Source of the DNA: an uncultured Algibacter sp.
GTDB taxonomy: Bacteria; Bacteroidota; Bacteroidia; Flavobacteriales; Flavobacteriaceae
DNA length: 64,000 bases
Assembly (NCBI GenBank): GCA_937958265.1
Contig: CALGNX010000001.1
Location: forward strand, 124,001 to 188,000
Direction: 5' to 3'
Part shown: positions 36,334 through 45,451 of the stretch, one piece after another
Layout of the letters: each line of letters begins with the position of its first letter
How positions within the stretch are numbered: position 1 is the first letter of the stretch
Notes under the pieces: model-generated
What the model was told of the DNA's origin: nothing
The model's database searches: none
What the model saw: the letters and a program-made list of their open reading frames with translations, nothing else
Translations under genes and position numbers: made by a program

Positions 36334-37410
36334 ATGAAAACAAAAAAACTTAATTTTTCAATTTGTACATTATCAATAATGATGTTGCTAACATTACAAA
36401 CATTTGCACAGAAATATTGTTCTAGCACTCAAAAACGACCTCTAGCAAACAAAAATGTCTCTAATAACAAAGACACAACATTTGAACTTTACAAGTCAAA
36501 CCGGAGTGGCAAAGCGTGTATGAACATTAAAAACGCTGGTAAAAATCAAAAAAAAGTAAATGGATATTGGGGTGGAAAAATTGAAAACGTTTTGATACGA
36601 GAATCAAAAAGACAAAAACCTGCCACAAACGATAAACTAAGCTACAATATATCATTTTCTCAAATGGATAACAATGTATATCACGGCGCTTACGGTTGGT
36701 GGCGTGGCGGAAGTGGCGTTAATGGCGTTGTAGAATGGTATATTGTGCAAGGCTATAATAGTAAGAAAAACCCTACTTACGGAATGACTAAAGCGAAAGG
36801 GACTTATAAAGATGCTGGAGGCACTTATGAAGTTTGGTTTAAAAATATAAGCAACCAAGGTTCTGTATATTCCGATATAACAAGTTTTACACAAATTAAA
36901 TGTGTACGAACGTCATCTGTTGGACGAAAAAGCTCTAAAACATTAAATCTTCAAAAGCATTTTAATAATATGATTTCGAGAACAAGATTAACAAAGGTAG
37001 GTACACTGTTTGAGTCTTCTTATTGTATTGAAGGTTTTGGCGCTAACAGTAGAGCTAAATTTAAATTAGATGCTAAATTTTCTAGCCCTAGCAAACGTAG
37101 TAAATCTGCAAGTATTACAAAAGAAGAGTTGGAAGCAACTATTTTGGATACACCAATACACAATAATCCAGGAGGAAATTTAAAAGTTTTTCCAAACCCC
37201 GCAACAGATAGTTTCACTATTAATACGGGAGATTTAAAACAATCTAACATTACGATCACCAATTTGTTAGGTAAAACTGTTTATAGCAAAACGCTTGAAA
37301 ACAACAACTTGGAATTCGTAAAAAGCAATCAATTTGACTCAGGAATGTATTTCATTACAGTAACAGATAAACAAAACAAAAAACACACAGTTAAACTAAT
37401 AATAAAATAA
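36334..37410 (+). CDS. Secreted GH11 (xylanase)-like protein with type IX sorting domain
   Basis: A 358-residue secreted protein. Signal peptide at 1-25 (cut after TFAQ). Residues about 48-245 follow the glycoside hydrolase 11 pattern: YGWWRG at 120-125, then VVEWYIV with the probable nucleophile Glu134, GTYKDAGGTYEVW at 156-168, the thumb-like stretch and TSFTQIKCVRTS, and CIEGFGANS with the probable acid/base Glu233. The 99-residue gap between the glutamates fits GH11 (about 94). The usual thumb PSI is changed to GSV. Residues 282-358 are a T9SS C-terminal sorting domain (LKVFPNPATDSF, then GMYFITVTD). It stands alone, with no xylan locus nearby. The xylanase call is from pattern only. Confidence 0.68.
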   Translation: MKTKKLNFSICTLSIMMLLTLQTFAQKYCSSTQKRPLANKNVSNNKDTTFELYKSNRSGKACMNIKNAGKNQKKVNGYWGGKIENVLIRESKRQKPATNDKLSYNISFSQMDNNVYHGAYGWWRGGSGVNGVVEWYIVQGYNSKKNPTYGMTKAKGTYKDAGGTYEVWFKNISNQGSVYSDITSFTQIKCVRTSSVGRKSSKTLNLQKHFNNMISRTRLTKVGTLFESSYCIEGFGANSRAKFKLDAKFSSPSKRSKSASITKEELEATILDTPIHNNPGGNLKVFPNPATDSFTINTGDLKQSNITITNLLGKTVYSKTLENNNLEFVKSNQFDSGMYFITVTDKQNKKHTVKLIIK

Positions 37411-37435
37411 TTACTTCTACTTAAAAGTACTTTAC

Positions 37436-37475
37436 AAAGCGGTTGTGTCACTAAGTGATACAATCGCTTTTTTTA
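37436..37475 (+). terminator. Terminator after the GH11-like gene
   Basis: Long stem AAAGCGGTTGT...ACAATCGCTTT with inner GTCAC/GTGAT, then T7. Confidence 0.75.
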
Positions 37476-37796
37476 TATCTAATAGTTAGTATAAAATAGA
37501 TATTTTCAATACGTATCCATGTCTCAAAACAGATTTGTAACATCTCGTTTCGAAGACTAAAAAAACATTGTTTTATATGCACTACAATTATAACGTAAAG
37601 GGTTTCAATTAATTTTACACGATAATTTGCGGTTTTTGTTTTTAATGGGAAAATAGAAAAAACAATAACTATGTTTAAAAATAAATATTCCCTGTTTTAG
37701 TAATTGATAAAAAAAAGGTCTTGTAACAAATAAAAAACAATCTCTAAAATTCAAAAAGGAATTTATATAAAGACGATATCCTTAAAAGTTATACAT
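37476..37796. other. Intergenic region before the CAP lipoprotein gene
   Basis: 321 bp of AT-rich sequence between convergent genes; no gene, repeat or clear second terminator seen. Confidence 0.5.
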
Positions 37797-38288
37797 CTAT
37801 AATTTTATAAAAATATTAGTAAAAAACCATTTTCCTTCCTTATTTTTTTCAGCAGAAACATCAAAATACGTATAATCTCCTTCTAAGTTTTTTTTATGCT
37901 GTGTACTCTTTAACCAAGCACGAACAACCGATTGGGCTGAACGATAACCACGGGCAACATTTTCAGAAACTTTTACAGCACCAATTTTTAATTTTAAAAA
38001 ATCACTACGCGTATAAAAATTGTGGTGTGAAACTTCATTATTATTTATCATGTAGTCCGTGTGACTGTGTGCAACAGATTTCACTAAGCCCTTGGTTAAT
38101 AACGTATTTAAGCCTAGGCCTACTCTATGCGTGTTTATTAATTCTAAAATTTCAAATTCAATAACTTTTTCTTTCTTTTGCTCTAATTGCATTTCCATTA
38201 TTTCAACAGCCTCATCATCCGAATCTGTTGAACATGAAAAAAACAAAACCAAAAACATAAAAAAAACACTAAAAAACCTACAAACCAT
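37797..38288 (-). CDS. CAP/SCP-domain lipoprotein
   Basis: A 163-residue lipoprotein: hydrophobic signal at 4-18 and Cys19 in FFSC. An acidic linker is followed by a CAP domain (cysteine-rich secretory protein/allergen V5/PR-1 fold), with LELINTHRVGLGLNTL near 48-63, AHSHTDYMI near 72-80, VSHHNFYTR near 85-93, SENVARGY near 108-115 and a C-terminal FTNIFIKL. The CAP His/Glu pocket residues are present. Related YkwD-like proteins are extracellular; function unknown. It is divergent from nothing close: the next gene upstream on this strand is pdxH, which ends 170 bp away. Confidence 0.82.
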   Translation of the reverse strand: MVCRFFSVFFMFLVLFFSCSTDSDDEAVEIMEMQLEQKKEKVIEFEILELINTHRVGLGLNTLLTKGLVKSVAHSHTDYMINNNEVSHHNFYTRSDFLKLKIGAVKVSENVARGYRSAQSVVRAWLKSTQHKKNLEGDYTYFDVSAEKNKEGKWFFTNIFIKL

Positions 38289-38457
38289 ACCTATAAACGT
38301 ATTTAAATGCGTTTTACCGTTTCAAGGTAAGTGTTTTTTAGCATAAACCATAGAATTAGGTAGGTTTACTACTTTAAAAGTCGTTTTATCTAAAAAAAAT
38401 GCTTTTAATCGATGATATATCATTCTATTGCGTAAGTAATTGCGTTCAATTAATCTT

Positions 38458-39105
38458 TCAGGGCGATAATCTGTTGGCAGTCCAACTACAATTTTCTTGA
38501 AGTTTAAACCTTACGCGATCGTGAAGCCGATTAGGCCGTCCTTGCCAAAATTCTATTTCTACTGGTTTAACAATATAGCCACCCCAAAATTTTGGCCGTG
38601 GAATTTCTTTATCTTTATATTCATCCTCTAATTTAGAGAGCTTTGTTTCTAAGTAACTCCTATCGCTAACAATTTCACTTTGATTGGATGCAATAGCTCC
38701 CAATTGGCTTCCTCTGGGGCGCGATTCGAAATAGCTATCACTTAAATTACTAGCTATTTTTTCTGCCTTACCTTTAATAATAACCTGACGTTCTGCTGCG
38801 TGCCAAAAAAAAGATAAGCATACATTCGGGTTTAAAGCTATAGCTTTTCCTTTTTCACTTTCATAGTTGCTGTAAAACACAAAACCTTCATCGTTAAATT
38901 TTTTAAGCAATACGACTCTACTTTTAGGATAACCATCTAACCCCATGGTAGAAATTGTCATAGCATTAGTTTCTCCTTCTTTAAAATAGGTATCTACTTC
39001 GTTAAACCATTTTTCAAATAATTCTAAAGGATTTTCTGCTAACTCCTTTAAAAGTAATGCACCCTTATTGTAAGATTTTCTATAATTACTCAAGTCCTTT
39101 TCCAT
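38458..39105 (-). CDS. pdxH: Pyridoxamine 5'-phosphate oxidase
   Basis: A 215-residue FMN enzyme that makes pyridoxal 5'-phosphate from PNP or PMP. Family segments: NAMTISTMGLDGYPKSRVVLLK near 51-72 (FMN site), FFWHAAERQVIIKG near 100-113, and SRPRGSQLGAIASNQS near 130-145, which binds FMN and substrate. The C-terminus ends NRLSP, as in most PdxH. Start: ATG at 39105; the TTG three codons upstream gives no extra family sequence. Monocistronic. Confidence 0.93.
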   Translation of the reverse strand: MEKDLSNYRKSYNKGALLLKELAENPLELFEKWFNEVDTYFKEGETNAMTISTMGLDGYPKSRVVLLKKFNDEGFVFYSNYESEKGKAIALNPNVCLSFFWHAAERQVIIKGKAEKIASNLSDSYFESRPRGSQLGAIASNQSEIVSDRSYLETKLSKLEDEYKDKEIPRPKFWGGYIVKPVEIEFWQGRPNRLHDRVRFKLQENCSWTANRLSP

Positions 39106-39252
39106 AGTCTGCAATTTACGAGATATTTAAAATATCATGAAATTAAAAATTTATGAATTTAAGAAAATTCAAAAATTACGTAACCAAAACTACGCTGTTT
39201 ACTTTTACTCATTTAAATATTTTTTTTTAACTTTGATTTAAATACCCTATTA

Positions 39253-39669
39253 ATGTACTTTGAAAAATATATTTTTAATAAAACAATTAAACACACTAAA
39301 TTCGAAATGCCTTTCGGAAATTTTTATTGTTGCGATAAATTCATAGTCAGCGAGTTGCATGAAGGCGTTCATTTTGATTGGAAAAAACTAGAGTTAGTGG
39401 TGGAAAAAACTGTGGAATTTTATGGTAAAAAACGTAAATTAGGTTTTATATCCAATCGTATTAACCATTACTCTGTAGATCCTAGTATTTGGACTAAAGG
39501 AGAAAAAAAATATAATTTAATTGAATTTAGTGCCATTGTTATTTATAACCAAGGCAATTTAATGAATGCTTCTATTGAAAAAAAATTCACCAATACACCT
39601 ATAAAAACATTTAGAAGCTTACAAGACGCTATTACATATATAGTAAACCTAAAAGAATTACAGTTTTAA
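39253..39669 (+). CDS. Conserved hypothetical protein, STAS/SpoIIAA-like
   Basis: A 138-residue soluble protein with no signal or membrane segment. It is mixed alpha/beta, with segments such as WKKLELVVEKTVEFYGKKRK near 43-62 and LGFISNRINHYSVDPSIW near 63-80. The overall pattern resembles small STAS/SpoIIAA-like proteins of flavobacteria, but I do not recognise a characterised family. It is monocistronic and convergent with rnz. Confidence 0.6.
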   Translation: MYFEKYIFNKTIKHTKFEMPFGNFYCCDKFIVSELHEGVHFDWKKLELVVEKTVEFYGKKRKLGFISNRINHYSVDPSIWTKGEKKYNLIEFSAIVIYNQGNLMNASIEKKFTNTPIKTFRSLQDAITYIVNLKELQF

Positions 39670-39744
39670 TTAAATCTTGCTTCACGTATATCTGAATAAA
39701 TAGATATTTAGATTTAGCATTTATTTAATTTTCAAACAAAAAAG

Positions 39745-40650
39745 CTAGAAGCAGAATACTTTGCCATCTTCAGCTAATTGAACTTTATCAAACACGTCCT
39801 CAGCTTCTGTTTTAAAAGGCTCTATGCTACCGTAACGTGTTGAATAATGACCAAGTATTAAAGTACCTACGTTAGCTTGTTTAGCTATATTAGCAGCTTC
39901 TTTTGCTGTAGCATGTTTAGTTTTTACTGCAATATGAGCATGTTGGTCCAAGAATGTAGATTCATGGTATAAAACATCTGTATTCCTTATAATTGGTACA
40001 ATATCTTCCTTATACATTGTGTCGCTACAAAAGGCATAACTTTTAGGTTTTTCTCCGGGCTTTGTAACACTTTCGTTCTTTATTAAAACACCATCTTCAT
40101 TTTCAACATCGAAACCCTGCGTAAGTTTTCTGTAATAAGCCGTATTAATATTAGCATCTTCTGCTAAATACTTTTGTAATTTTCTTGGACCTTCCTTTTC
40201 TTTAAACAAATATCCGTTTGTATAAACCCTATGATTTAGCGGAATGGTGTGGACTTCAACCTTATCATCTTCAAAAATTAATTCGGTTTTTTTTGATGTT
40301 AATTCATGAAAATACAAATTGTAATTTGTCCAAGAATCAGCTAATTTCATTTGTAGTGTTACAATTTCCTTTATACCCTTTGGCCCATAAATATGTAGAT
40401 CTGTTTCTCTTGTTAATAACCTAAACGTTGAAATTAAACCTACTAAACCAAAAAAATGATCACCATGCAAATGCGATATAAAAATATGCTTAATTCTATT
40501 AAACTTAATTTTATGCCTACGCAGTTCCACCTGGGTACCCTCTCCACAATCAATTAAAAACATATGATTATTTATTTCCAATACCTGCGACGTGGTATTA
40601 TTTAAAGTTCTAGGGGTGGCACTATAACAGCCTAAAATAGTTAAATTCAT
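39745..40650 (-). CDS. rnz: Ribonuclease Z
   Basis: A 301-residue metallo-beta-lactamase-fold nuclease that cuts the 3' trailer of tRNA precursors. The zinc motif HLHGDH is at 60-65 (in ISHLHGDHFFGL); further metal ligands are in FCSDT near 209-213 and GHYSTRY near 268-274. Length fits the short bacterial form. It is the last gene of a minus-strand operon with pyrR, an unknown gene, pyrB and a STAS-like gene. Confidence 0.93.
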   Translation of the reverse strand: MNLTILGCYSATPRTLNNTTSQVLEINNHMFLIDCGEGTQVELRRHKIKFNRIKHIFISHLHGDHFFGLVGLISTFRLLTRETDLHIYGPKGIKEIVTLQMKLADSWTNYNLYFHELTSKKTELIFEDDKVEVHTIPLNHRVYTNGYLFKEKEGPRKLQKYLAEDANINTAYYRKLTQGFDVENEDGVLIKNESVTKPGEKPKSYAFCSDTMYKEDIVPIIRNTDVLYHESTFLDQHAHIAVKTKHATAKEAANIAKQANVGTLILGHYSTRYGSIEPFKTEAEDVFDKVQLAEDGKVFCF

Positions 40651-40720
40651 TTTTGTTATTTCTAATTCTTTGTTAAGTAAATTTACCCAAAAAATGCAAA
40701 ATAATACTCTGCTTACTTAC

Positions 40721-41053
40721 TTAAAAGCCTAAGTCGCGTTCCATATCTTCCATTTCTACAATATCATACGCTTCTTTAAGAGTTGGAACTAGAACAAGTG
40801 TATCTGGCACGGCATCCAAATTAACTTTATTGGAAACAATTATAAAAGAATGATTGCCCATTTTATGTTTTTTAGACAACAGTAAAAACTCTGCTACTTC
40901 CAATTCGCTTAACATATCTAAAGACGTTAATGCGATTATAATGTTATTATTCTCAAACTTTGGGTACAAAGTTTGTAATTTTTTAACCAATTCAATAACC
41001 GAAGTTTTTTCTTGAGTTATAATTGCTATATTTTCATTTTGCTCAAAAATCAT
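40721..41053 (-). CDS. Small STAS-like protein upstream of rnz
   Basis: A 110-residue soluble alpha/beta protein. Its pattern (NIIIALTSLDMLSELEVAEFL near 37-57, then NHSFIIVSN near 67-75) resembles a STAS/anti-sigma-antagonist fold, but the phosphorylatable Ser of SpoIIAA is not evident. Homologues are probably sometimes mislabelled ribonuclease Z from their position. It starts 3 bp after the pyrB stop and ends 70 bp before rnz. Function unknown. Confidence 0.7.
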   Translation of the reverse strand: MIFEQNENIAIITQEKTSVIELVKKLQTLYPKFENNNIIIALTSLDMLSELEVAEFLLLSKKHKMGNHSFIIVSNKVNLDAVPDTLVLVPTLKEAYDIVEMEDMERDLGF

Positions 41054-41056
41054 AAT

Positions 41057-41986
41057 TTATTGTTTTATTTTGGATGCCAATAAGTAAATAACGGCCATTC
41101 TTACCGCCACACCATTTTGTACCTGATCTAATATAATAGATTGGCTAGAGTCGGCAACATCACTCGTAATTTCTACACCTCTATTAATTGGCCCAGGATG
41201 CATAATCACAATTTCTTTATCCAGCGTATTTAATAAGTCTTTAGTTACCCCATATTGCTGGGTATACTCTCTAGTAGATGGAAAATAACTAATATCCATG
41301 CGCTCGTTTTGCACACGCAACATATTTGCAACGTCACACCAATTTAATGCTTTCCGCAAATTAGTTTCCACTTTAACACCAAGCTTATCTATATATTTTG
41401 GTAGTAACGTTTTTGGTCCACAAACCATAACTTCTGCACCCTGTAATTTTAAAGCAAATATGTTTGATAACGCTACCCTACTATGTAAAATATCGCCAAC
41501 AATAACTACTTTCTTACCAGCAACATTCCCTAATTTCTCTCTTATGGAATAAGAATCTAATAAAGCTTGTGTTGGGTGTTCGTGAGCCCCGTCTCCAGCA
41601 TTAATAATGCTAGCATTAACATGCTTAGATAAAAACACACCTGCGCCAGGATTAGGGTGGCGCATAACCACCATATCCACTTTCATTGATAAAATATTAT
41701 TAACAGTATCGATTAAAGTTTCTCCTTTTTTAACGGATGATTGTGAAGATGAAAAATTAAGCACATCAGCAGATAATCGTTTTTCTGCAAGCTCAAAAGA
41801 TAGTTTTGTTCTTGTTGAATTTTCAAAAAACAAATTAGCAATCGTAATATCTCTAAGCGAAGGCACCTTTTTAATTGGTCTATTAATTACTTCCTTGAAA
41901 TGATCGGCAGTTTTAAAAATAAGATCAATATCCGCTTCCTGAAGATATTTAATTCCTAATAAGTGATTCACACTTAATTCGCTCAT
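41057..41986 (-). CDS. pyrB: Aspartate carbamoyltransferase catalytic subunit
   Basis: A 309-residue ATCase, the first committed step of pyrimidine synthesis (carbamoyl phosphate plus aspartate). Carbamoyl phosphate loop STRTK at 57-61; the MRHPNPGAG segment near 109-117 and the aspartate-site segment HPGPINRG near 266-273 are intact. No pyrI regulatory subunit is seen, as expected for this class. It lies in an operon downstream of pyrR and a 118-aa gene (26-bp gap), and 3 bp before the STAS-like gene. Confidence 0.95.
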   Translation of the reverse strand: MSELSVNHLLGIKYLQEADIDLIFKTADHFKEVINRPIKKVPSLRDITIANLFFENSTRTKLSFELAEKRLSADVLNFSSSQSSVKKGETLIDTVNNILSMKVDMVVMRHPNPGAGVFLSKHVNASIINAGDGAHEHPTQALLDSYSIREKLGNVAGKKVVIVGDILHSRVALSNIFALKLQGAEVMVCGPKTLLPKYIDKLGVKVETNLRKALNWCDVANMLRVQNERMDISYFPSTREYTQQYGVTKDLLNTLDKEIVIMHPGPINRGVEITSDVADSSQSIILDQVQNGVAVRMAVIYLLASKIKQ

Positions 41987-42012
41987 TGTTTTTTGTATTC
42001 AAAAGCAAACTA

Positions 42013-42369
42013 TTAGTTTGCGGTTACACTTGATAATTTAAACTCTAAATCACGTTCTATATCGCCAGAAATAAAATTAAGTTGCACAGTTGCTTCTTTC
42101 AAAAAATCGAACTCCTTTAAAACAGGAAGCATACACTTAAATAACTTTTCGGCATTTTTACCGTAAGAAAAAAAACGACCATGCGAGTTATCTATCGCTA
42201 TTTCATGCATATCATGCTGCCCCAACTCCATAGGGATAACACGCATTAACTTAGCATCTACGGTATGTATTAAATCTAAATTTGGGAATGCACCAAAACC
42301 TATAATAACAGAATCCTTGTTAACGTCCTTCTGCTTAAAGCTTAGTAAATTAATGTTTAAAGGTTTCAT
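42013..42369 (-). CDS. Unknown small protein between pyrR and pyrB
   Basis: A 118-residue soluble protein. Segments such as SVIIGFGAFPNLDLIHTVDA near 20-39, MHEIAIDNSHGRFFSYG near 54-70 and the C-terminal VQLNFISGDIERDLEFKL near 95-112 suggest an alpha/beta fold. I do not recognise a family. Tight placement (44 bp after pyrR, 26 bp before pyrB) suggests a role in, or control of, pyrimidine synthesis, but that is inference from position only. Confidence 0.6.
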   Translation of the reverse strand: MKPLNINLLSFKQKDVNKDSVIIGFGAFPNLDLIHTVDAKLMRVIPMELGQHDMHEIAIDNSHGRFFSYGKNAEKLFKCMLPVLKEFDFLKEATVQLNFISGDIERDLEFKLSSVTAN

Positions 42370-42413
42370 TATAATGGCTCTTAGTCGTTTAGTTTACTTG
42401 CAATCCATTCAAA

Positions 42414-42953
42414 CTATTTTTCAATTAGGTAAACTGAATCTTCATTGTCCTGCTCATACCAGTTCACTTTTACTTTTTCTTTATTTATAACATCCACTTG
42501 CCGCCCCCTATAATTAGGTTGTATTGGTAAATGCCTACTAAAACGTCTATCAATAAGAGTTAATAGTTCAATTTCATTAGGCCTTCCAAAGGATTGTATA
42601 GCTGTTAAAGCTGCCCTTATACTTCGACCAGTGTGCAAAACATCATCAATAAAAACAATATTTTTATCTTCAACTATAAAATTAATATTTGTACTATTAG
42701 CCTTTAATGGTTTATTACCTCTCCTAAAATCATCTCTGTAAAACGTAATATCTAAATGGCCTAATTCAATATTTTTAACGTTGTAATCTTCCTTTAATAT
42801 TTTAGCCAATCTATCTGCTAAGAAAACACCGCGAGGCTGTAAACCAATAAGTACCGTGTTGGAAAAATTATTATGTTTTTCAATAAGTTGACAAGCCAAT
42901 CTATGAAGAATGATGTTTACCTCTTTAGCATTAAGTAAAACTTTTTGACTCAT
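42414..42953 (-). CDS. pyrR: PyrR: uracil phosphoribosyltransferase / pyrimidine regulator
   Basis: A 179-residue PyrR-type phosphoribosyltransferase. The PRPP loop FIDDVLHTGRS is at 101-111; the family ends as PyrR does. In Bacillus PyrR binds pyr mRNA and controls attenuation; here there is no visible attenuator, because the promoter element lies only 26 bp before the start. Start: ATG at 42953. An upstream TTG at 43043 would run through repeat copy F and the promoter, so it is rejected. First gene of the pyrR-unknown-pyrB-STAS-rnz operon. Confidence 0.9.
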   Translation of the reverse strand: MSQKVLLNAKEVNIILHRLACQLIEKHNNFSNTVLIGLQPRGVFLADRLAKILKEDYNVKNIELGHLDITFYRDDFRRGNKPLKANSTNINFIVEDKNIVFIDDVLHTGRSIRAALTAIQSFGRPNEIELLTLIDRRFSRHLPIQPNYRGRQVDVINKEKVKVNWYEQDNEDSVYLIEK

Positions 42954-42978
42954 ATAATATTCAACTGAATTAGTGTAA

Positions 42979-42986
42979 CAAATATA
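42979..42986 (-). promoter_or_regulatory. Promoter (-7 element) of the pyrR operon
   Basis: Minus strand TATATTTG, an exact TAnnTTTG element 26 bp before the ATG at 42953. It fixes the pyrR start and leaves a leader of about 18 nt. Confidence 0.6.
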
Positions 42987-43029
42987 ACGCAAAAAATTAA
43001 AAATAAAACCATTGGCAATAATCTTTATT

Positions 43030-43120
43030 TGGGCGCAACCCAAAAGGGTCGGGCTTTACGCTACAAGTCCGCGCACCTCCTAAGGTCGGGCTGTGGGCTT
43101 TCTGCTGCAATCCCTTGCGC
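43030..43120 (+). repeat. Dispersed 90-bp structured repeat, copy F
   Basis: Plus-oriented copy starting TGGGCGCAACCC and ending CCCTTGCGC. Termini GCGCAA and TTGCGC are perfectly complementary, the same alternative pair as copy D. It lies just upstream of the pyrR promoter, about 45 bp from it. Confidence 0.9.
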
Positions 43121-43554
43121 AAAAATAGCTAGTCAGTCAATTTCAATTACCAAGAAGCATAATAAAAAAAACAACTTTTATTTATCCTTAAATTTAAAAT
43201 AAACCTTTAATAATTTAAATTAGATTTCATTTAAATAAAAATTCAAGACTTCAATTAAACAAAAAAGCCTTTTAGCCATTACCATTTATTAAATACTAAT
43301 ATTTAACTATTTGATTTTAAGAGAAAAGAACCAGGAATTTAAATAGCAGGAATTACAAACTAGTTTTGGTATTATATTAAAAACATAATCTGTTTAACTA
43401 TTTAGATTTTAAACACCTTCTAGGTCGTTTATACTTTCATTGTATTAAAAGATACAAATGTTTATTTAAATTAATCATTAAATAAAATGCAACGTTAATA
43501 ATTATTTCCTTTTAATTACATTACTAGCTAAATAGAATTATAATAAGCATAAAA
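43121..43554. other. Intergenic region pyrR-rpsA
   Basis: About 430 bp of AT-rich DNA between two minus-strand units, with no gene or structured element beyond repeat copy F at its left and the rpsA terminator at its right. Confidence 0.5.
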
Positions 43555-43579
43555 AAAGCCTCCAAATTGGAGGCTTTAA
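43550..43579. terminator. rpsA terminator
   Basis: Stem AAAGCCTCC with GGAGGCTTT around a 5-base loop, with a T7 run on the minus strand, 25 bp after the rpsA stop. Confidence 0.85.
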
Positions 43580-43603
43580 AAATATTAAATTAACTAAGAA
43601 AAA

Positions 43604-45451
43604 TTATTTTATTTTCCCGTCCATTTTATCTTTAAGAGCTTGTAAAGCGTCATTAGCATCTCCTAAAGTAGGTTTTGCTTCTGCAGCAGCACTAGCGGCT
43701 TTTTTAACGGCAGCTTTTACATTTGCCATTTCTTCAGCCTTAAAAATAGCAGTATGCGATGCCACTACTCTTTTAAACTCTTTGTTAAATTCAATAATCT
43801 TGAATTCTGCTTCTTCACCTTTAGCAAGCTTCTTACCATCTTCTTTTTCTAGATGACGTGAAGGAACAAAAGCAACAATATCCTCATTAAACTCAATAGT
43901 AGCACCTTTATCAACTATTTCAGCAATAGTTGCTTTATGTACCGTTTCTAAAGCGAATTCAGTTTCATATTTATCCCAAGGATTGCTTGTTGTTTGTTTG
44001 TGACCTAAACTTAATTTACGTCCTTCAACATCCAATTCTAAAACAATAACTTCTAACTTATCGCCAACTGCACAAAACTCAGATGGATGCTTAATTTTCT
44101 TAGTCCATGATAAATCAGAGATGTAAATTAATCCATCAATACCTTCTTCTAATTCAACAAAAACACCAAAGTTAGTAAAGTTACGTACTATACCTGTATG
44201 GTTTGAAGCCAATGGGTATTTAGTAGTAATATCTGTCCATGGATCTTGCGTTAATTGCTTAATACCAAGAGACATTTTACGATCTTCTCTATCTAAAGTT
44301 AAAATAACTGCATCAACTTCATCTCCAACAGAAACGAAATCTTGAGCAGAACGTAAATGTGTAGACCAAGACATTTCAGAAACGTGAATTAATCCTTCAA
44401 CACCATCTGCAACCTCTATAAATGCACCGTAATCTGCAATTACTACAACTTTACCTTTAACCTTATCACCAACAGCTACAGTATCAGCAAGTGCTTCCCA
44501 TGGGTGTTTAGATAATTGCTTAAGACCTAATTGTATTCTAGATTTATTTTCATCAAAATCAAGAATTACAACATTTAATTTTTGATCTAATTCTACAATC
44601 TCATTTGGATGATTAATTCTAGACCAAGATAAATCTGTTATATGAACTAATCCATCAACACCACCTAAATCGATAAAGACACCGTAAGACGTAATGTTTT
44701 TAACAACACCCTCTAATACTTGACCTTTTTCTAACTGACCAATTATTTCTTTCTTTTGTTCTTCAATATCAGCCTCAATTAAAGCTTTATGAGAAACTAC
44801 TACGTTCTTAAATTCATGATTGATTTTAACAACCTTAAATTCCATAGTTTTATTTACATACTGGTCGTAATCTCTAATTGGTTTAACATCAATTTGAGAA
44901 CCTGGTAAGAATGCTTCAATTCCAAAAACATCAACAATCATACCTCCTTTAGTTCTGCACTTAACAAAACCATTAACAATTTCTCCAGTTTCGTGAGCTT
45001 TATTAACACGATCCCAAGCTTGTATAACACGTGCTTTTCTGTGAGATAGTACTAATTGTCCTGTTGCGTCTTCACGAACATCAATTAATACTTCAACCTT
45101 ATCACCTACTTTTAGGTCTGGATTGTAACGAAATTCGTTTAACGATATTACACCTTCAGATTTTGCATTAATATCAATAATGGCATCTCTATCAGAAATA
45201 TGCACTACTGTACCTTCTACAACTTCGTCATCTAATGTGTCAACAAAATTTTCAGCTACTAATTTTTCAAATTCCTGTAATTGTTGGTCATCAACTTCAT
45301 CAATACCTTCTTGATAATTGTGCCAGTTAAATTCTTTTAAAAACTTTTCAGGATTTGCTCTTGCTTCAGATACTACTGGAGCCTCTACTTGTGGATTTGC
45401 CACGGCATCAGCCGATACTTCAGCTTCTACTTGTTTTGCTTTTTCAGCCAT
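43604..45451 (-). CDS. rpsA: 30S ribosomal protein S1
   Basis: A 615-residue S1 protein that helps mRNA bind the 30S subunit; important in Bacteroidota, where Shine-Dalgarno use is weak. A low-complexity Ala/Glu/Val-rich N-terminus (1-40) is followed by about six S1 OB-fold repeats between 75 and 570, seen in recurring segments such as GYGVFIDLGGVDGLVHITDLSW-type (near 262-283), DYGAFIEVADGVEGLIHVSEMSW and NFGVFVELEEGIDGL. An Ala/Lys-rich tail ends the protein. Monocistronic; its promoter element is at 45608-45615. Confidence 0.96.
   Translation of the reverse strand: MAEKAKQVEAEVSADAVANPQVEAPVVSEARANPEKFLKEFNWHNYQEGIDEVDDQQLQEFEKLVAENFVDTLDDEVVEGTVVHISDRDAIIDINAKSEGVISLNEFRYNPDLKVGDKVEVLIDVREDATGQLVLSHRKARVIQAWDRVNKAHETGEIVNGFVKCRTKGGMIVDVFGIEAFLPGSQIDVKPIRDYDQYVNKTMEFKVVKINHEFKNVVVSHKALIEADIEEQKKEIIGQLEKGQVLEGVVKNITSYGVFIDLGGVDGLVHITDLSWSRINHPNEIVELDQKLNVVILDFDENKSRIQLGLKQLSKHPWEALADTVAVGDKVKGKVVVIADYGAFIEVADGVEGLIHVSEMSWSTHLRSAQDFVSVGDEVDAVILTLDREDRKMSLGIKQLTQDPWTDITTKYPLASNHTGIVRNFTNFGVFVELEEGIDGLIYISDLSWTKKIKHPSEFCAVGDKLEVIVLELDVEGRKLSLGHKQTTSNPWDKYETEFALETVHKATIAEIVDKGATIEFNEDIVAFVPSRHLEKEDGKKLAKGEEAEFKIIEFNKEFKRVVASHTAIFKAEEMANVKAAVKKAASAAAEAKPTLGDANDALQALKDKMDGKIK

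Noticed and set aside
42954-42986. Possible PyrR-binding attenuator in the pyr leader
   Set aside because: Only about 18 nt lie between the predicted transcription start and the start codon, too short for antiterminator and terminator hairpins.
42954-43043. Upstream extension of pyrR from a TTG inside repeat copy F
   Set aside because: The extension would translate the promoter element at 42979-42986 and repeat DNA; PyrR proteins begin at MSQKVLLNA-like sequence, matching the ATG at 42953.
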